Assembly (NCBI RefSeq): GCF_036245865.1
Contig: NZ_BTTW01000005.1
Coordinates: forward strand, 671,837-735,836
Direction: 5' to 3'
Source of the DNA: Corallococcus caeni
Lineage (GTDB): Bacteria; Myxococcota; Myxococcia; Myxococcales; Myxococcaceae
Length of the DNA stretch: 64,000 bases
Shown here piece by piece: positions 31,320-40,771 of this stretch. Under the pieces are notes generated by a model. It was not told the DNA's origin. It did no database searches and worked only from the letters and a program-made list of their open reading frames with translations. A program made the position numbers and the translations under genes. The first letter of the stretch is position 1; every line of letters begins with the position of its first letter.

Positions 31320-32135
31320 TCACGGGTACAGCGCGCGGGCACCCTGCTTGTCCAGGGTGGTCAGCACGAGGTCGCCCGTCTGGGTGCCGTTGCACTGCGG
31401 GTAGTGCATCACGGACGCGCGGTCGTAGGTGGAGGTCAGCGCGCGCCACTGGTTGTCCTCGTAGCAGCCGCTCGCGGTGGAGCGGGTGTGCTCGTGGCGG
31501 AAGCCCAGCGTGTGGCCCAGCTCGTGGCGCAGCACGCCCGTGAGCGTCCAGGCGCCCAGGTTGCCGAAGGCGCTGCTGTCCACGAGGACGTTGCGGCCGG
31601 AGCGGCTGGAGTTCGGGAAGAACGCGCGCGCCACGTAGGACTGGCCGCTCACCGGACGGATGTCGAACAGCACGCCCGTCTGGGACGCGGTGCAGGACGC
31701 GTCGTACTGGGACAGGTAGGTGAAGTTGACGCTCGCGGTGGCCTCCCAGGCCGCCGTCGCGCTCGCCATCGCGTTCACCATCTTCGTCTTGTTGGAGCCG
31801 AAGCTGTCGCTGATGCAGTAGGTGAGGTTCAGCTTCTGGGTGCTGCTCCACTTGATGTCGCCGCCGATGTAATAGACGGCCAGCCCGTCCTGCGACTTGC
31901 CCAGCTGCGCCTCGACGACGTTCTGGAAGTAGGCCTTGAGCTCGTCCTCGGACTCCAGCGCCTCGTCACCGTTGACGATGATCTTCCCGCCCGCCCACGG
32001 CTCGCGGTAGGCGTTCGCCTGGAACTCCTCCCACGTGGGCTTCGCCTCGGACTCCTGCGCCGTCTCGGGACCACCACACGCGGCACCGAGCAGCGAGACA
32101 CCGGCCAGCATCGCAACAGAGCGGAACTTGAGCAT
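31320..32135 (-). CDS. Secreted M57-like zinc metalloprotease (lipoprotein)
   Basis: A 271-residue exported metzincin. The signal peptide ends in a lipobox (LLGAACGG). The zinc site is HELGHTLGFRHEH (HExxHxxGxxH), followed by a Met-turn (VMHYPQC). Four cysteines could form two disulfides. This arrangement matches the M57 'dual-action HEIGH' family of myxobacteria more than matrixins. ATG 32135 has GGAAGAG upstream. Secreted proteases of this kind serve predation and feeding on protein. The mature protein has no long propeptide beyond about 100 N-terminal residues. Confidence 0.88.
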   Translation of the reverse strand: MLKFRSVAMLAGVSLLGAACGGPETAQESEAKPTWEEFQANAYREPWAGGKIIVNGDEALESEDELKAYFQNVVEAQLGKSQDGLAVYYIGGDIKWSSTQKLNLTYCISDSFGSNKTKMVNAMASATAAWEATASVNFTYLSQYDASCTASQTGVLFDIRPVSGQSYVARAFFPNSSRSGRNVLVDSSAFGNLGAWTLTGVLRHELGHTLGFRHEHTRSTASGCYEDNQWRALTSTYDRASVMHYPQCNGTQTGDLVLTTLDKQGARALYP

Positions 32136-32437
32136 CGGGGAACTCTTCCTGTGTCCTTCGGGGGATGCGCGGCCACCGCCTGGCCTTCCCGCCAGCCGCG
32201 GCCAGCCGCGCGCCGGGCCATTCAGCAACTGCCGGGCCAACGGGGCTCCCGAGGAGAAAAACAGGAAACGCGGGGATATCTGGAGCGCTCCCGCTCCAGC
32301 CCTTCCCTCGTCAACCGTCACTTCACGTGACGTTCACAACGGTAAATCCCTGGAAACACAAATGTTTTACCTGGGGATTCCCGCTGTCCGAGAAAGGGAC
32401 AGCGAGATGTCCTGATTCCAGTCAGCTTCTGGAGCCC
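32136..32437. promoter_or_regulatory. Promoter region of the metalloprotease gene, A/T-rich
   Basis: About 300 bp without a gene. It contains an A/T-rich core (32335-32375), two small inverted repeats (GTCAC..GTGAC at 32317-32331 and TGGAGCG..CGCTCCA at 32281-32298) and, near the MBL stop, the hairpin listed next. The repeats lie 150-200 bp upstream of the metalloprotease start and could be operator sites. The promoter itself could not be assigned. Confidence 0.35.
32382..32404 (-). terminator. Hairpin downstream of the MBL-fold gene
   Basis: CGCTGTCC and GGACAGCG form a perfect 8-bp stem with a 7-base loop, 33 bp past the MBL-fold gene stop on the minus strand. No T-run follows. Confidence 0.45.
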
Positions 32438-33832
32438 CTAGAGGATGGCGCGGCGCATCTTCCAGTAGGTCTCCTTGGCCATGCGGAAGGTGTTGGAGCC
32501 CGGGGGCAGCAGGGTGCGCAGCAGCTCCGCGGACTGGGTCTGGAGGGGGCGCACGCAGTGGGCATCCAGCTGGTGGCGCAGGTAGCCCACCATGTCGCGG
32601 CCGCGGTACTCGTTGAAGTAGTTGCGCAGCTCCGCGGCCGTGCGGGCCTTGCCGTTGTCCGCGTACTTGGCCACGTAGGGGCTGAAGTCCGGGTAGAGGC
32701 TGCCCTTGCCGAAGCCGCCGTGCACGGTGGTCTTCATGAAGTTGCCGATGAGCAGGTCGTCGAACACCTGGTACTTCACGGCGGTCATCAGCGAGCCGCG
32801 GGGCGCCTCGAAGGTGATGCCCTTGTGGAAGCGGCGCGTGTTGAAATCGATGACGTGGTCCTTGCCGCCCACGCGGAAGCGCACGAAGTCCAGCACGGTG
32901 CCCAGGTGCTCGACGGCGCGGAAGTACTGGTCCAGCTGCTTCGCCTCGTCCGCGTCCAGGCACTCGCTCCAGTCATCGCCGTAGTCCTTGGGGTCCACCG
33001 GCTTGATGGCGCGCTCCTTCGGGTTGATGGAGACGGAGGAGTCGTTGGTGAAGTCGTGGCGCAGGAAGGCCGGGAGCATCTCGCAGGTGTTGGAGGCGAA
33101 GCCCCGCGCGTAGTCCGGCAGCGTGGTGGTGTACTCGGAGCACCAGACGCTGTCCGCGCGCTGGTACTTGTGCATGGAGCTGAAGGGCACGAAGTAGCGG
33201 ACGCCGTACGTCTCCGCCATGCGCGCGATGGTCTGCCCCACGGGCGTCTTCGCCGCCGCGTACGGGAGGATGCGGTTCCCGTCCTCGGTGAAGAAGTTCA
33301 TCATGTCCGCGTCGCCGTAGCCGGACAGGGCCAGGAGGTACGTCTCGCTGTACTCCTTGATGACCCGGCGCACGAAGCGGCCCTGGCCGCGGTCCCCGGC
33401 GTCGTTGAGGTTGACGATGAGCCGGCCGCCCACCTCCACCAGCAGCACCGCGTCCTGGTTCACGTCCGGCAGGCACAGCACGCGGATGCGCGGGGACAGG
33501 CGCGTCCACTGACGGTCCGCGAGCACCTGGACGCGGAAGCCGGCCTCGCGCAGATCATCGCGGATGCGGCCGCCGAAGTGGTTGGGGACCAGGAGGGTGC
33601 GCGAGCGAAGCTTCTCCAGCGACGCCATGCTCAGGTGGTCCGGGTGGCCGTGCGACAGCCACACGAAGGGGCAGTCGAGGATGGCCTGGCGCTGCTCCTC
33701 GGGAACCTCGTGGGACAGCGTCCAGCTGCCGAAGTAGGCGTCTCCGTCCGTCCAGGGGTCGGTCACCAGCACCGGCCCGTTGTCGTGACAGATGAGTGTG
33801 GCGTTGCCGATCGTCTCGAAACCCAGTTCCAT
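32438..33832 (-). CDS. MBL-fold metallohydrolase (UlaG-like)
   Basis: A 464-residue soluble protein. The first 230 residues are a metallo-beta-lactamase fold: LICHDNGPVLVTDPW, the HxHxDH zinc motif in WLSHGHPDHLS (about residue 84) and a later D in VNLNDAGD. It resembles the UlaG/CMP-sialate hydroxylase-like branch. The C-terminal 230 residues are unassigned and charged, with beta strands and a 'YFNEYRGRDMVGYLRHQLD' helix. ATG 33832 opens the first strand (MELGFETIGNATLI). Neighbours do not suggest a substrate: candidates are sugar-acid lactones, phosphodiesters or modified lipids. Confidence 0.82.
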   Translation of the reverse strand: MELGFETIGNATLICHDNGPVLVTDPWTDGDAYFGSWTLSHEVPEEQRQAILDCPFVWLSHGHPDHLSMASLEKLRSRTLLVPNHFGGRIRDDLREAGFRVQVLADRQWTRLSPRIRVLCLPDVNQDAVLLVEVGGRLIVNLNDAGDRGQGRFVRRVIKEYSETYLLALSGYGDADMMNFFTEDGNRILPYAAAKTPVGQTIARMAETYGVRYFVPFSSMHKYQRADSVWCSEYTTTLPDYARGFASNTCEMLPAFLRHDFTNDSSVSINPKERAIKPVDPKDYGDDWSECLDADEAKQLDQYFRAVEHLGTVLDFVRFRVGGKDHVIDFNTRRFHKGITFEAPRGSLMTAVKYQVFDDLLIGNFMKTTVHGGFGKGSLYPDFSPYVAKYADNGKARTAAELRNYFNEYRGRDMVGYLRHQLDAHCVRPLQTQSAELLRTLLPPGSNTFRMAKETYWKMRRAIL

Positions 33833-34075
33833 TGTGCGCGCCCCCTTGAACCCCCACGCTGCTCCCAATGCGCGTGTGGGTGAGAAGGTGGCACCCGGAC
33901 TTTTGCCTACAAGCTTGGGAAACAAGCTTCACGCCCGGCCGCATGCCCTCCGCGCCTGCGGCCCAGGAAAAGGCTTTCCCTTGTCAGGCGGTTCCGGGCG
34001 GATCCGCGAGGCCGTGTCGCGGCCTGGACTGGGGATCCGCCTGTCCCCTGTCCGCCGCGAGACACGGGGCGGCCG

Positions 34076-37000
34076 TCAGCGGCGGGACACGAGCGAGAGG
34101 ATCTGCGGACCGTAGCGCTCCGTGAGGGTGGGCCCCACGCCGTGGATGGACATCAGCTCCGCGCCGCTGGAGGGCCGGGCGCTGGCGATGGCGTCCAGCA
34201 CGCGGTCGGTGAGGATGCGGAAGGCAGGCACCTTGCGCTTGCGGGCCTCGGTGAGGCGCCAGGCCTTGAGGGACTCCACCAGGGCGGGGGACGCCGGTGG
34301 CGCCGAATAGCCCGGCTCCGGCGGCGCGTTGCGGGACGCGTTCCACGACGCCCGGGGCCCTGGGCCCGGCGACGACTCGGACGCGGTGCGTGCCCGCCAG
34401 CCGCTCCGGGCCGGAGGGGGGGCGTCCGTGGGGAAGGCTTCCTGGTGGAAGTCCGCGTCGACCGCGGGCTCGCGCGGCGTCCAGGAGTCGGTACCGCGGC
34501 GGCTCTTGCCGCGTCCCCGGGGCGCGGCCTCCGTGCTGGCCGCGCGCTTGCGGGACGTGCGCTTCGTGCCACCGGCCGCGGTGCGGCCCTTGCGCTTCTT
34601 GGAGGGCACCTCGCGCGCCTGGGGCAGCACCACCTGTCCGGGGGCGATGACGCGCGCGCGGCGGCCGGTGTCCGTCAGGGACAGCCGCTGGAAGAGGATG
34701 ACCTGGCCGTCCTTGTCGAAGGAGTCCGAGTCCAGGCGCACCAGCCCCGAGCGCACGAGTCCGCCCACGAGCCGCTCGAAGTCACGGCGGTGGAGTTGCT
34801 CTCCGAAGAGCTCGCGGTGGAGCCGTCCGGTGGCCTGGCCGTCGCGGGCGTGCAGGGCCTCCAGGATGCGGCCCAGCGCGTGCGCCTCCATGGCGGAGGG
34901 CTCCTCGAAGCGGACCACCTCGCAGGACTCGGGGGCGCAGACGTCGCACAGGCCGCAGGCCGCGCCGGAGTCCTGCACGTCGCCGAAGTGCGCGACGAGG
35001 TGCCGCATGCGGCAGTCGTGCGCCTCCGCGTACCGGCCCATCTGCTCCAGGTGCAGCTGCTTGCGCTCGCGCTGCGCGATGTACGCCACGGCCCAGGCCG
35101 CGCGGCCGCGCCGCACGTCTTCATCCGGCGTCATCTCCACGCCGCCGTGGATCCACAGCTGCTCGAGCGCCTTGTCGAAGATTTCGGGGTCGCCTCGCAC
35201 GCGGGCCTGGATGGAGGCCTTGGGCTCCAGCTCGTTGGAGGTGGCCTGGTAGATGCGTTCCAGGACGGAGGGGTCCGGGTAGTCACGGCGGTGGAAGAAC
35301 TCGTGGGTGCGCCGGTCCACGAAGGCGTGGAGCAGCACCGCGCGCGAGTCCTTGCCGTCGCGCCCCGCGCGCCCCAGCTCCTGGTAGTAGCCCTCCAGGC
35401 TGGCCGGCAGCGCCGCGTGGATGACGGTGCGCACGTCCGGCTTGTCGATGCCCATGCCGAACGCCGTCGTCGCGACGATGACCTCCAGGTGGCCCTTGAG
35501 GAACGCGGCCTGGATGCGGTCACGCTCCTGGGGCTGGAGGCCCGCGTGGTACGGCGCGGTGTGGAAGTCGTGCGCGAGCAGGTCCGCGTACTGCTCCGCG
35601 TGCTTGCGCGTGGACGCGTAGACGATGGCGGGCCGGTGCTCCGGGTTCTTCAGCAGCGACAGGATGGCGTCGCCGCGAGCGCCCGGGTTCAGCTCGCGCA
35701 CCTCGATGGCGATGTTGGTGCGGCGGAAGCCGTGGATGAAGGTGTGCGCGGCGCCGCCCCGGGAGCCGCGCAGGCCCAGCTGCTGGACGATGTCCTTCTG
35801 TACGTCCGGCGTGGCCGTGGCGGTGAGGGCCACCACGGGGGCGGGACGCAAGAGCGGCAGGCGCGAGCCCAGGAGCCGGTAGTCCGGACGGAAGTCATGC
35901 CCCCACTGCGAGATGCAGTGCGCCTCGTCGATGGCGATGAGCGACGGGGTGCGGCGGGCGAGCAGCTCCACGAAGCCGGGGACGCCCAGGCGCTCCGGGG
36001 CGATGAAGAGGAAGTCCAGGCGGCCTTCGAGGTACTCGGCGCAGACCTGCCGGGAGGTGGAGCGGTCCCGGCCGGAGTGGATGCGGTCCGCGGCGAAGCC
36101 CAGCGACTGGAGCCGCAGCACCTGGTCCTCCATCAGCGCGATGAGCGGGCTGACGACGACGGTGGTGCCCGCGCGAGCGAGGCCGGGGAGCTGGTAGCAG
36201 AGGGACTTGCCCGCGCCCGTGGGCATGACGAGCAGCAGGTCCTCGCCGGACGTGGCCGCGCGGCAGACCTCTTCCTGGTACGGGCGGAAGTCGTTGAAGC
36301 CGAAGGCCTCCTTGAGGAGGCCGCGCAGCTTGTCCGGAGGCGTGGGGGCGCGGTGCACGCGCTCCGGCCGGCCCGTGCCCATGTTCACGGCCTGGGGCTG
36401 ACGCTTCGCCCGGCCGAAGCCTTCGGAGGAGGCCTGCACGAACGCGGAGCGGACCTCCGCGGGGGGAATGTTGGGGGGAGCCTCCTGGCCGCGCAGCGAC
36501 GCGGGCCGGGCGGTGTTCCCGGCGGCCGGCTCAGGCCAGCGGCCCGCGGCCCCGTGGAGGCCGTGAGCCGGAGCGCCCGGAGCGAACCGCGAGGAACCCT
36601 GGACGTCGGCGCCACCCGAGGAACCCTGGAGGGAGGTCCCCGCGTGACGTGCATCACCGAAATGGGCCGCACCGCCGTGGGCACCGTGGGTCGAAAGCCC
36701 CGCGTGACGTGCGTCGCCGATGGGGACTCCTGCTCCAGACGCGCCCGTTGCATGGCGTGCGTCGCCTCCCGCGCCCTGGCTGAACGCGGCCCCGGAGCCC
36801 GCGCCCCCGTGCGACATGCGCGCGGAGGCGCCGACCTCATTGCGCGCGGTGTTGGCAAGGGCCGCGCTCCGCGCGACGGCGGTCGCGGCCTCACGGGTCC
36901 GGAAGAGCTCCTCGGCGGGGCCCTGCGCGGGATGCGGCCGGGTGGTCTCAAAGCGTCCGCTCGCGGGCGCGGACACACTCCGGGGCCCCGGTCCAGCCTG

Positions 37001-39052
37001 TGCCGGCGTGGGCGGCAGCGACGTGGGCGCCTGCCCCACGACCTCCCGCACATAGGCCTCGATGCCGCTCATGAACGCGTCCAGCGCCCCCTGTCCGCGC
37101 TCGATGCGCTGGAGCCACGCCTCCCACTGGCCGGTCATCACGGGGGACTTCACGTCCGGGTGCACCACCCCGATGAGGTGGATGCCCTTCTCCGTGGCCA
37201 CCAGGCGCTTGCCCTCGCGGGTCAGGTACTCGCGCTCCAGCAGGAGCTCGATGGTCGCGGCGCGCGTGGCGGGCGTGCCCAGCCCCGTGTCGCGCATCGC
37301 GTCCATCAGCTCCTTCTCATCCAGCGTGCGCCCCGCGGACTCCATCGCCGTCAGCAGCGTCGCCTCCGTGAAGCGCGGGGGGGGACGCGTGCGCTTCTTC
37401 ACCGCCTCCACGTCCGCCACCGTCTGCGGCTGCCCGCGCGCGAGCCCCGGCGGCAGGTCCTGCGGCTCGTCGTCCGGCTCTTCTTCCTTGTCCTTGTCCG
37501 CGCCCTTGCGGCCTTCGGACTTGAGGCGCGGCGCCTTCTGCCCGCCCCCCACGTCCAGGACCTTCCAGCCCACCTTCTCCACCTGCGTGCCCGCGCTGTG
37601 GAAGCGGTCCACCACCGGCCCCGCGTCCCCCTTCGACGTCACCGCGGTGATGACCGTGGTCACCTTCCAGACGTGGTCCTCGTGCCACGCCTGGAGCAGC
37701 CGGCGGCACACCAGGTCATAGAGGCGCTGCTCGTCCGGGGACAGCCGCACGCCGGAGGCGGGCATGGGCGTGGGGATGATGGCGTGGTGGTCCGTCACCT
37801 TCGCGTCGTCCACGTAGCGCTTGCCCAGGGGGCGCTCGCCCGTGCCCGGCGCCAGGTCCTCCTGGTACGGGGCCTGGATGGCGCGCACCACCTCCGGCAG
37901 CGTGTCCGCCACCGTCGCGGACAGGTGCCGGCTCGCCGTGCGCGGATAGCTCAGCAGCTTGTGCTTCTCATAGAGCGCCTGCGCCACCTCCAGGGTGTGC
38001 TTCGCGCTGAAGCCGAACAGCCGGTTCGCGTGGCGCTGCAGCTCCGTCAGGTCGTAGAGCAGCGGCGGCGGCATCCGCTTCGTCTCCGCGTCCAGCGACT
38101 CCACCGCCGCGCTGCCGCCGCGCACGCGGTCGATGACGCGGCCCGCCTCCACGCCGTCCGCGTCCAGGCGGCGCGCCTCGCGCACGGACTCATGGCCCGG
38201 CGGAATCACCGGCTTGCCGTCCGGCCCCGAGCGGAACCACGTGCCCTGGTAGCGCGCCCCCTGCGGCGCGCCCTTGCCGCGAGGCACGAAGGTGGCCACG
38301 ACCTCCAGGTAGTCCCGGGGCACGAAGTCGCGGATGGCCAGCTCGCGCTCCACCACCATGGCCAGCGTGGGCGTCTGCACGCGCCCCACGGACAGCATGC
38401 TGCCGTAGGTCCCGCTCGCCAGCGTGTAGAGGCGCGACAGGTTCATGCCCACGAGCCAGTCCGCGCGGCTGCGCCCCATGGCGGCGTCCGCCAGCGGCGC
38501 GTAGGCCTTGCCGTCCTTGAGCTGCTGGAAGCCGTCGCGGATGGCGCGCTCCGTCAGCGACGACACCCACAGCCGCCGCACCGGCTTGCGGCACCCGGCG
38601 GCGTCGTAGATGTAGCGGAAGATGAGCTCGCCCTCGCGCCCCGCGTCCGTGGCGCACACCACGGCGGACACCTCTGGCGCGTTCATCACCCGGCGGACGA
38701 CCTGGAACTGGTCCTTCGTGGAGTCCGACACCACCAGCGGCCAGTCCTCCGGCAGCATGGGCAGGTGCGAGCGGTGCCACTTCTTCCATTCGGGCCGGAT
38801 TTCATGCGGCTGGGCCAGGCCCACCAGGTGCCCGATGGCCCACGTCACGACGTAGCCGTTGCCGCGAAGGAAGCCCTCGCCGCGCTCGGTGGCGCCCAGC
38901 ACCCGGGCGATGTCGCGCGCCACGGCGGGCTTCTCCGCCACCACCGCGAGGACGGACCCCCGTCCACCGCGAGCCGTCCCACCGTCCACGCTCCCGTCCC
39001 GCGACACCGTGCTGTCCCATCCGGGCACTTCGCCCATCTCATCCCACCTCAT
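34076..39052 (-). CDS. Topoisomerase III - RecQ helicase - HRDC fusion protein
   Basis: One ORF of 1658 codons. Residues about 35-690 are a type IA topoisomerase III: TOPRIM E40 in VVAEKP, D136 and E140/E142 in DAGREGE, and the active tyrosine Y369 in LLSYPRTAS. About 200 low-complexity residues follow (Gly/Ala/His-rich, with repeated GDARHA). Then comes RecQ: Walker A MPTGAGKS (near 942), DEAH (near 1037), motif VI QELGRAGRDG, and a four-cysteine zinc region (near 1350). An HRDC domain ends the protein (AFRILTDRVLDAIA, IHGVGPTLTERYG). RecQ and topoisomerase III normally act as separate partners that dissolve double Holliday junctions; here they are one chain. The start is uncertain: ATG 39052 and 39037 add about 30 unconserved residues before the TOPRIM strand. 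Confidence 0.92.
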   Translation of the reverse strand: MRWDEMGEVPGWDSTVSRDGSVDGGTARGGRGSVLAVVAEKPAVARDIARVLGATERGEGFLRGNGYVVTWAIGHLVGLAQPHEIRPEWKKWHRSHLPMLPEDWPLVVSDSTKDQFQVVRRVMNAPEVSAVVCATDAGREGELIFRYIYDAAGCRKPVRRLWVSSLTERAIRDGFQQLKDGKAYAPLADAAMGRSRADWLVGMNLSRLYTLASGTYGSMLSVGRVQTPTLAMVVERELAIRDFVPRDYLEVVATFVPRGKGAPQGARYQGTWFRSGPDGKPVIPPGHESVREARRLDADGVEAGRVIDRVRGGSAAVESLDAETKRMPPPLLYDLTELQRHANRLFGFSAKHTLEVAQALYEKHKLLSYPRTASRHLSATVADTLPEVVRAIQAPYQEDLAPGTGERPLGKRYVDDAKVTDHHAIIPTPMPASGVRLSPDEQRLYDLVCRRLLQAWHEDHVWKVTTVITAVTSKGDAGPVVDRFHSAGTQVEKVGWKVLDVGGGQKAPRLKSEGRKGADKDKEEEPDDEPQDLPPGLARGQPQTVADVEAVKKRTRPPPRFTEATLLTAMESAGRTLDEKELMDAMRDTGLGTPATRAATIELLLEREYLTREGKRLVATEKGIHLIGVVHPDVKSPVMTGQWEAWLQRIERGQGALDAFMSGIEAYVREVVGQAPTSLPPTPAQAGPGPRSVSAPASGRFETTRPHPAQGPAEELFRTREAATAVARSAALANTARNEVGASARMSHGGAGSGAAFSQGAGGDARHATGASGAGVPIGDARHAGLSTHGAHGGAAHFGDARHAGTSLQGSSGGADVQGSSRFAPGAPAHGLHGAAGRWPEPAAGNTARPASLRGQEAPPNIPPAEVRSAFVQASSEGFGRAKRQPQAVNMGTGRPERVHRAPTPPDKLRGLLKEAFGFNDFRPYQEEVCRAATSGEDLLLVMPTGAGKSLCYQLPGLARAGTTVVVSPLIALMEDQVLRLQSLGFAADRIHSGRDRSTSRQVCAEYLEGRLDFLFIAPERLGVPGFVELLARRTPSLIAIDEAHCISQWGHDFRPDYRLLGSRLPLLRPAPVVALTATATPDVQKDIVQQLGLRGSRGGAAHTFIHGFRRTNIAIEVRELNPGARGDAILSLLKNPEHRPAIVYASTRKHAEQYADLLAHDFHTAPYHAGLQPQERDRIQAAFLKGHLEVIVATTAFGMGIDKPDVRTVIHAALPASLEGYYQELGRAGRDGKDSRAVLLHAFVDRRTHEFFHRRDYPDPSVLERIYQATSNELEPKASIQARVRGDPEIFDKALEQLWIHGGVEMTPDEDVRRGRAAWAVAYIAQRERKQLHLEQMGRYAEAHDCRMRHLVAHFGDVQDSGAACGLCDVCAPESCEVVRFEEPSAMEAHALGRILEALHARDGQATGRLHRELFGEQLHRRDFERLVGGLVRSGLVRLDSDSFDKDGQVILFQRLSLTDTGRRARVIAPGQVVLPQAREVPSKKRKGRTAAGGTKRTSRKRAASTEAAPRGRGKSRRGTDSWTPREPAVDADFHQEAFPTDAPPPARSGWRARTASESSPGPGPRASWNASRNAPPEPGYSAPPASPALVESLKAWRLTEARKRKVPAFRILTDRVLDAIASARPSSGAELMSIHGVGPTLTERYGPQILSLVSRR

Positions 39053-39246
39053 GGCCTGTCCCCTCCCCGCCCCGGCCGCCCACCCGCGGGGTCGGGCCCC
39101 CCGCAGTGCGCAGCCCTACCCTTCCCTATCGCGGCAGGCTGACATGGCCAGGGCCCACCTGTCCCGCTCCGTCACGCCCGCATGCCCACCGAGGAGCCGG
39201 CGGACAGGATCGATAACGGCCAGGGGGCCCCGATCAAAACGGAAAT

Positions 39247-39274
39247 CGCCCCGGCACCAGAGGGCACCGGGGCG
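39247..39274 (-). terminator. Rho-independent terminator of the NADH dehydrogenase gene
   Basis: CGCCCCGG (39247-39254) pairs with CCGGGGCG (39267-39274). On the minus strand the stem is followed by ATTTCCGTTTT. It lies 29 bp past the stop codon. Confidence 0.75.
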
Positions 39275-39303
39275 ACCGCCACCACTTCGCAGGTTCTACG
39301 GCT

Positions 39304-40683
39304 TCAGTGCACCGGCGCGGGCCGCGACGCCGGCGGCTCCGGACGCGCGGGAGCAGGCAGGGCGGGCGCCTGCGTGGATGGCGCCAGGGCGGGCATGCGC
39401 TTCACCACGTTGCCGGTGATGAGCCGCATGTCCCGGCCACCCTTGGTGAAGAACGTGTAGCCCCAGTTGAGCATCACGGAGGCACGGTTGCGGAACCCGA
39501 TGAGGTAGGCGATGTGCACGCCCGCCCAGACCATCCACGCGGGCAGCCCCTTCATGCGCCACTTGTCGTAGAGCAGGCCCACCGCGTAGCCGCGGCCAAT
39601 CACCGCGAAGCTGCCCTTGTCGTGGTAGCGGAACGCCTTCAGCGGCCGGCCCGCCAGCCGGTCGCGGATGGTCTTCCCCACGTGCCGCCCCATCTGCATC
39701 GCCGCCGGCGCGATGCCCGGCACGGGCTTCCCGTCGTGCTCCGCCGCCGCCACGTCGCCAATCACATACACGTCGTCCAGCCCCGGCGCCGTGAGCCGCG
39801 GAGACACCTTCACCCGCCCCGCGCGGTCCAGGGGCACGTCCAGCGAGCGCACCAGCGGCGACGCCGCCACGCCCGCGCCCCACATCACCGTGCGCGTCGC
39901 GATGTGCTCGTCCCCGAACGTGACGCCCTCCCCGTCGATGCCCGTCACCAGGGCGCCGGTGCGCACCTCGACGTGCAGCTTCTCCAGGTCGCGCCTCGCG
40001 GCCTCCGACAGCTCCTCCGGATAGGCGCTCAGCACGCGCGGCAGCCCCTCCAGCAGCACCACCCGCGCCTCGCGCGTGTCGATGCGCCGGAAGTCCTTCG
40101 GCAGCCCGTGCCGCGTCATGTACGAGAGCGCCCCCGCCAGCTCCACGCCCGTGGGCCCCGCGCCGATGATGACGAAGGTCATCCACTGCCGCTGGCGCAC
40201 CGGGTCGGACTCGCGCTCCGCGGCCTCGAAGGCCGTCAGCACGCGCTCGCGGATGCGCACCGCGTCCTCCAGCGTCTTCAGGCCGGGCGCCACCTGCGCC
40301 CACTCCGGGTGCTTGAAGTACGAGTGCGTCGCGCCCGTGGCCAGCACCAGCGAGTCGTAGGGAATCTCCCCGCCCTCGACGATGAGCACCTTGCGGCGCG
40401 GATCCACCGACTTCGCCTCCGCCAGCAGCACCTCCGTGTTGCGCGAGTGCAGCACGCTGCGGATGGGCGCGGAGATGTCCGCCGGGTTCAGCACCGCCGT
40501 CGCCACCTGGTACAGCAGCGGCTGGAAGAGGTGGTGGTTGTAGCGGTCCACCACCGTCACCCGCACGTTGTCCGCCCTGCCCAGGGTCTTCGCGGCCTGA
40601 AGCCCGCCGAAGCCCGCTCCCACGATGACCACGTGATGACTGCTGTCCCGGTCGCGTTCCATGGCGGGAAGGTGCGGACGCAT
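39304..40683 (-). CDS. ndh: Type II NADH dehydrogenase / FAD-dependent oxidoreductase
   Basis: A 459-residue flavoprotein of the NDH-2 family. The FAD-binding fold is VVIVGAGFGGLQAA (residues 19-32), the NAD(H)-binding fold is VIIGAGPTGVELAG (about 173), and FAD closure is DDVYVIGDVAAAE. The C-terminal amphipathic region (WMVWAGVHIAYLIGF) fits membrane association. The enzyme passes electrons from NADH to quinone without pumping protons. Starts at 40683 or 40662 (MERDRD) are both possible, with no clear ribosome site at either. A proline/alanine tail of 20 residues is unusual but common in myxobacteria. No respiratory operon is present, so it is probably a stand-alone unit with its own terminator. 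Confidence 0.92.
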   Translation of the reverse strand: MRPHLPAMERDRDSSHHVVIVGAGFGGLQAAKTLGRADNVRVTVVDRYNHHLFQPLLYQVATAVLNPADISAPIRSVLHSRNTEVLLAEAKSVDPRRKVLIVEGGEIPYDSLVLATGATHSYFKHPEWAQVAPGLKTLEDAVRIRERVLTAFEAAERESDPVRQRQWMTFVIIGAGPTGVELAGALSYMTRHGLPKDFRRIDTREARVVLLEGLPRVLSAYPEELSEAARRDLEKLHVEVRTGALVTGIDGEGVTFGDEHIATRTVMWGAGVAASPLVRSLDVPLDRAGRVKVSPRLTAPGLDDVYVIGDVAAAEHDGKPVPGIAPAAMQMGRHVGKTIRDRLAGRPLKAFRYHDKGSFAVIGRGYAVGLLYDKWRMKGLPAWMVWAGVHIAYLIGFRNRASVMLNWGYTFFTKGGRDMRLITGNVVKRMPALAPSTQAPALPAPARPEPPASRPAPVH

Positions 40684-40771
40684 GACGCGCCCGGCCAGCG
40701 CCCGGTGTACCTCGCCTGCTCGCCGCCCCGCCGCTGGACGCCCGGCCGCCTCACGGCCAGGCAGCCTGGCG

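Noticed and set aside
27500..31543. A 1347-codon + frame across treZ and the ClpX-like gene
   Set aside because: The frame is antisense to treZ and out of phase with the ClpX-like gene; no domain was seen.
34076..39052. Reverse gyrase
   Set aside because: The domain order is topoisomerase then helicase, the helicase is RecQ-type with zinc and HRDC, and the organism appears mesophilic.
34142..39142. A 1666-codon open frame on the + strand opposite the topoisomerase-RecQ gene
   Set aside because: It is a mirror of a GC-rich coding strand: low complexity, no motifs, no ribosome site. The minus strand has full enzyme motifs.
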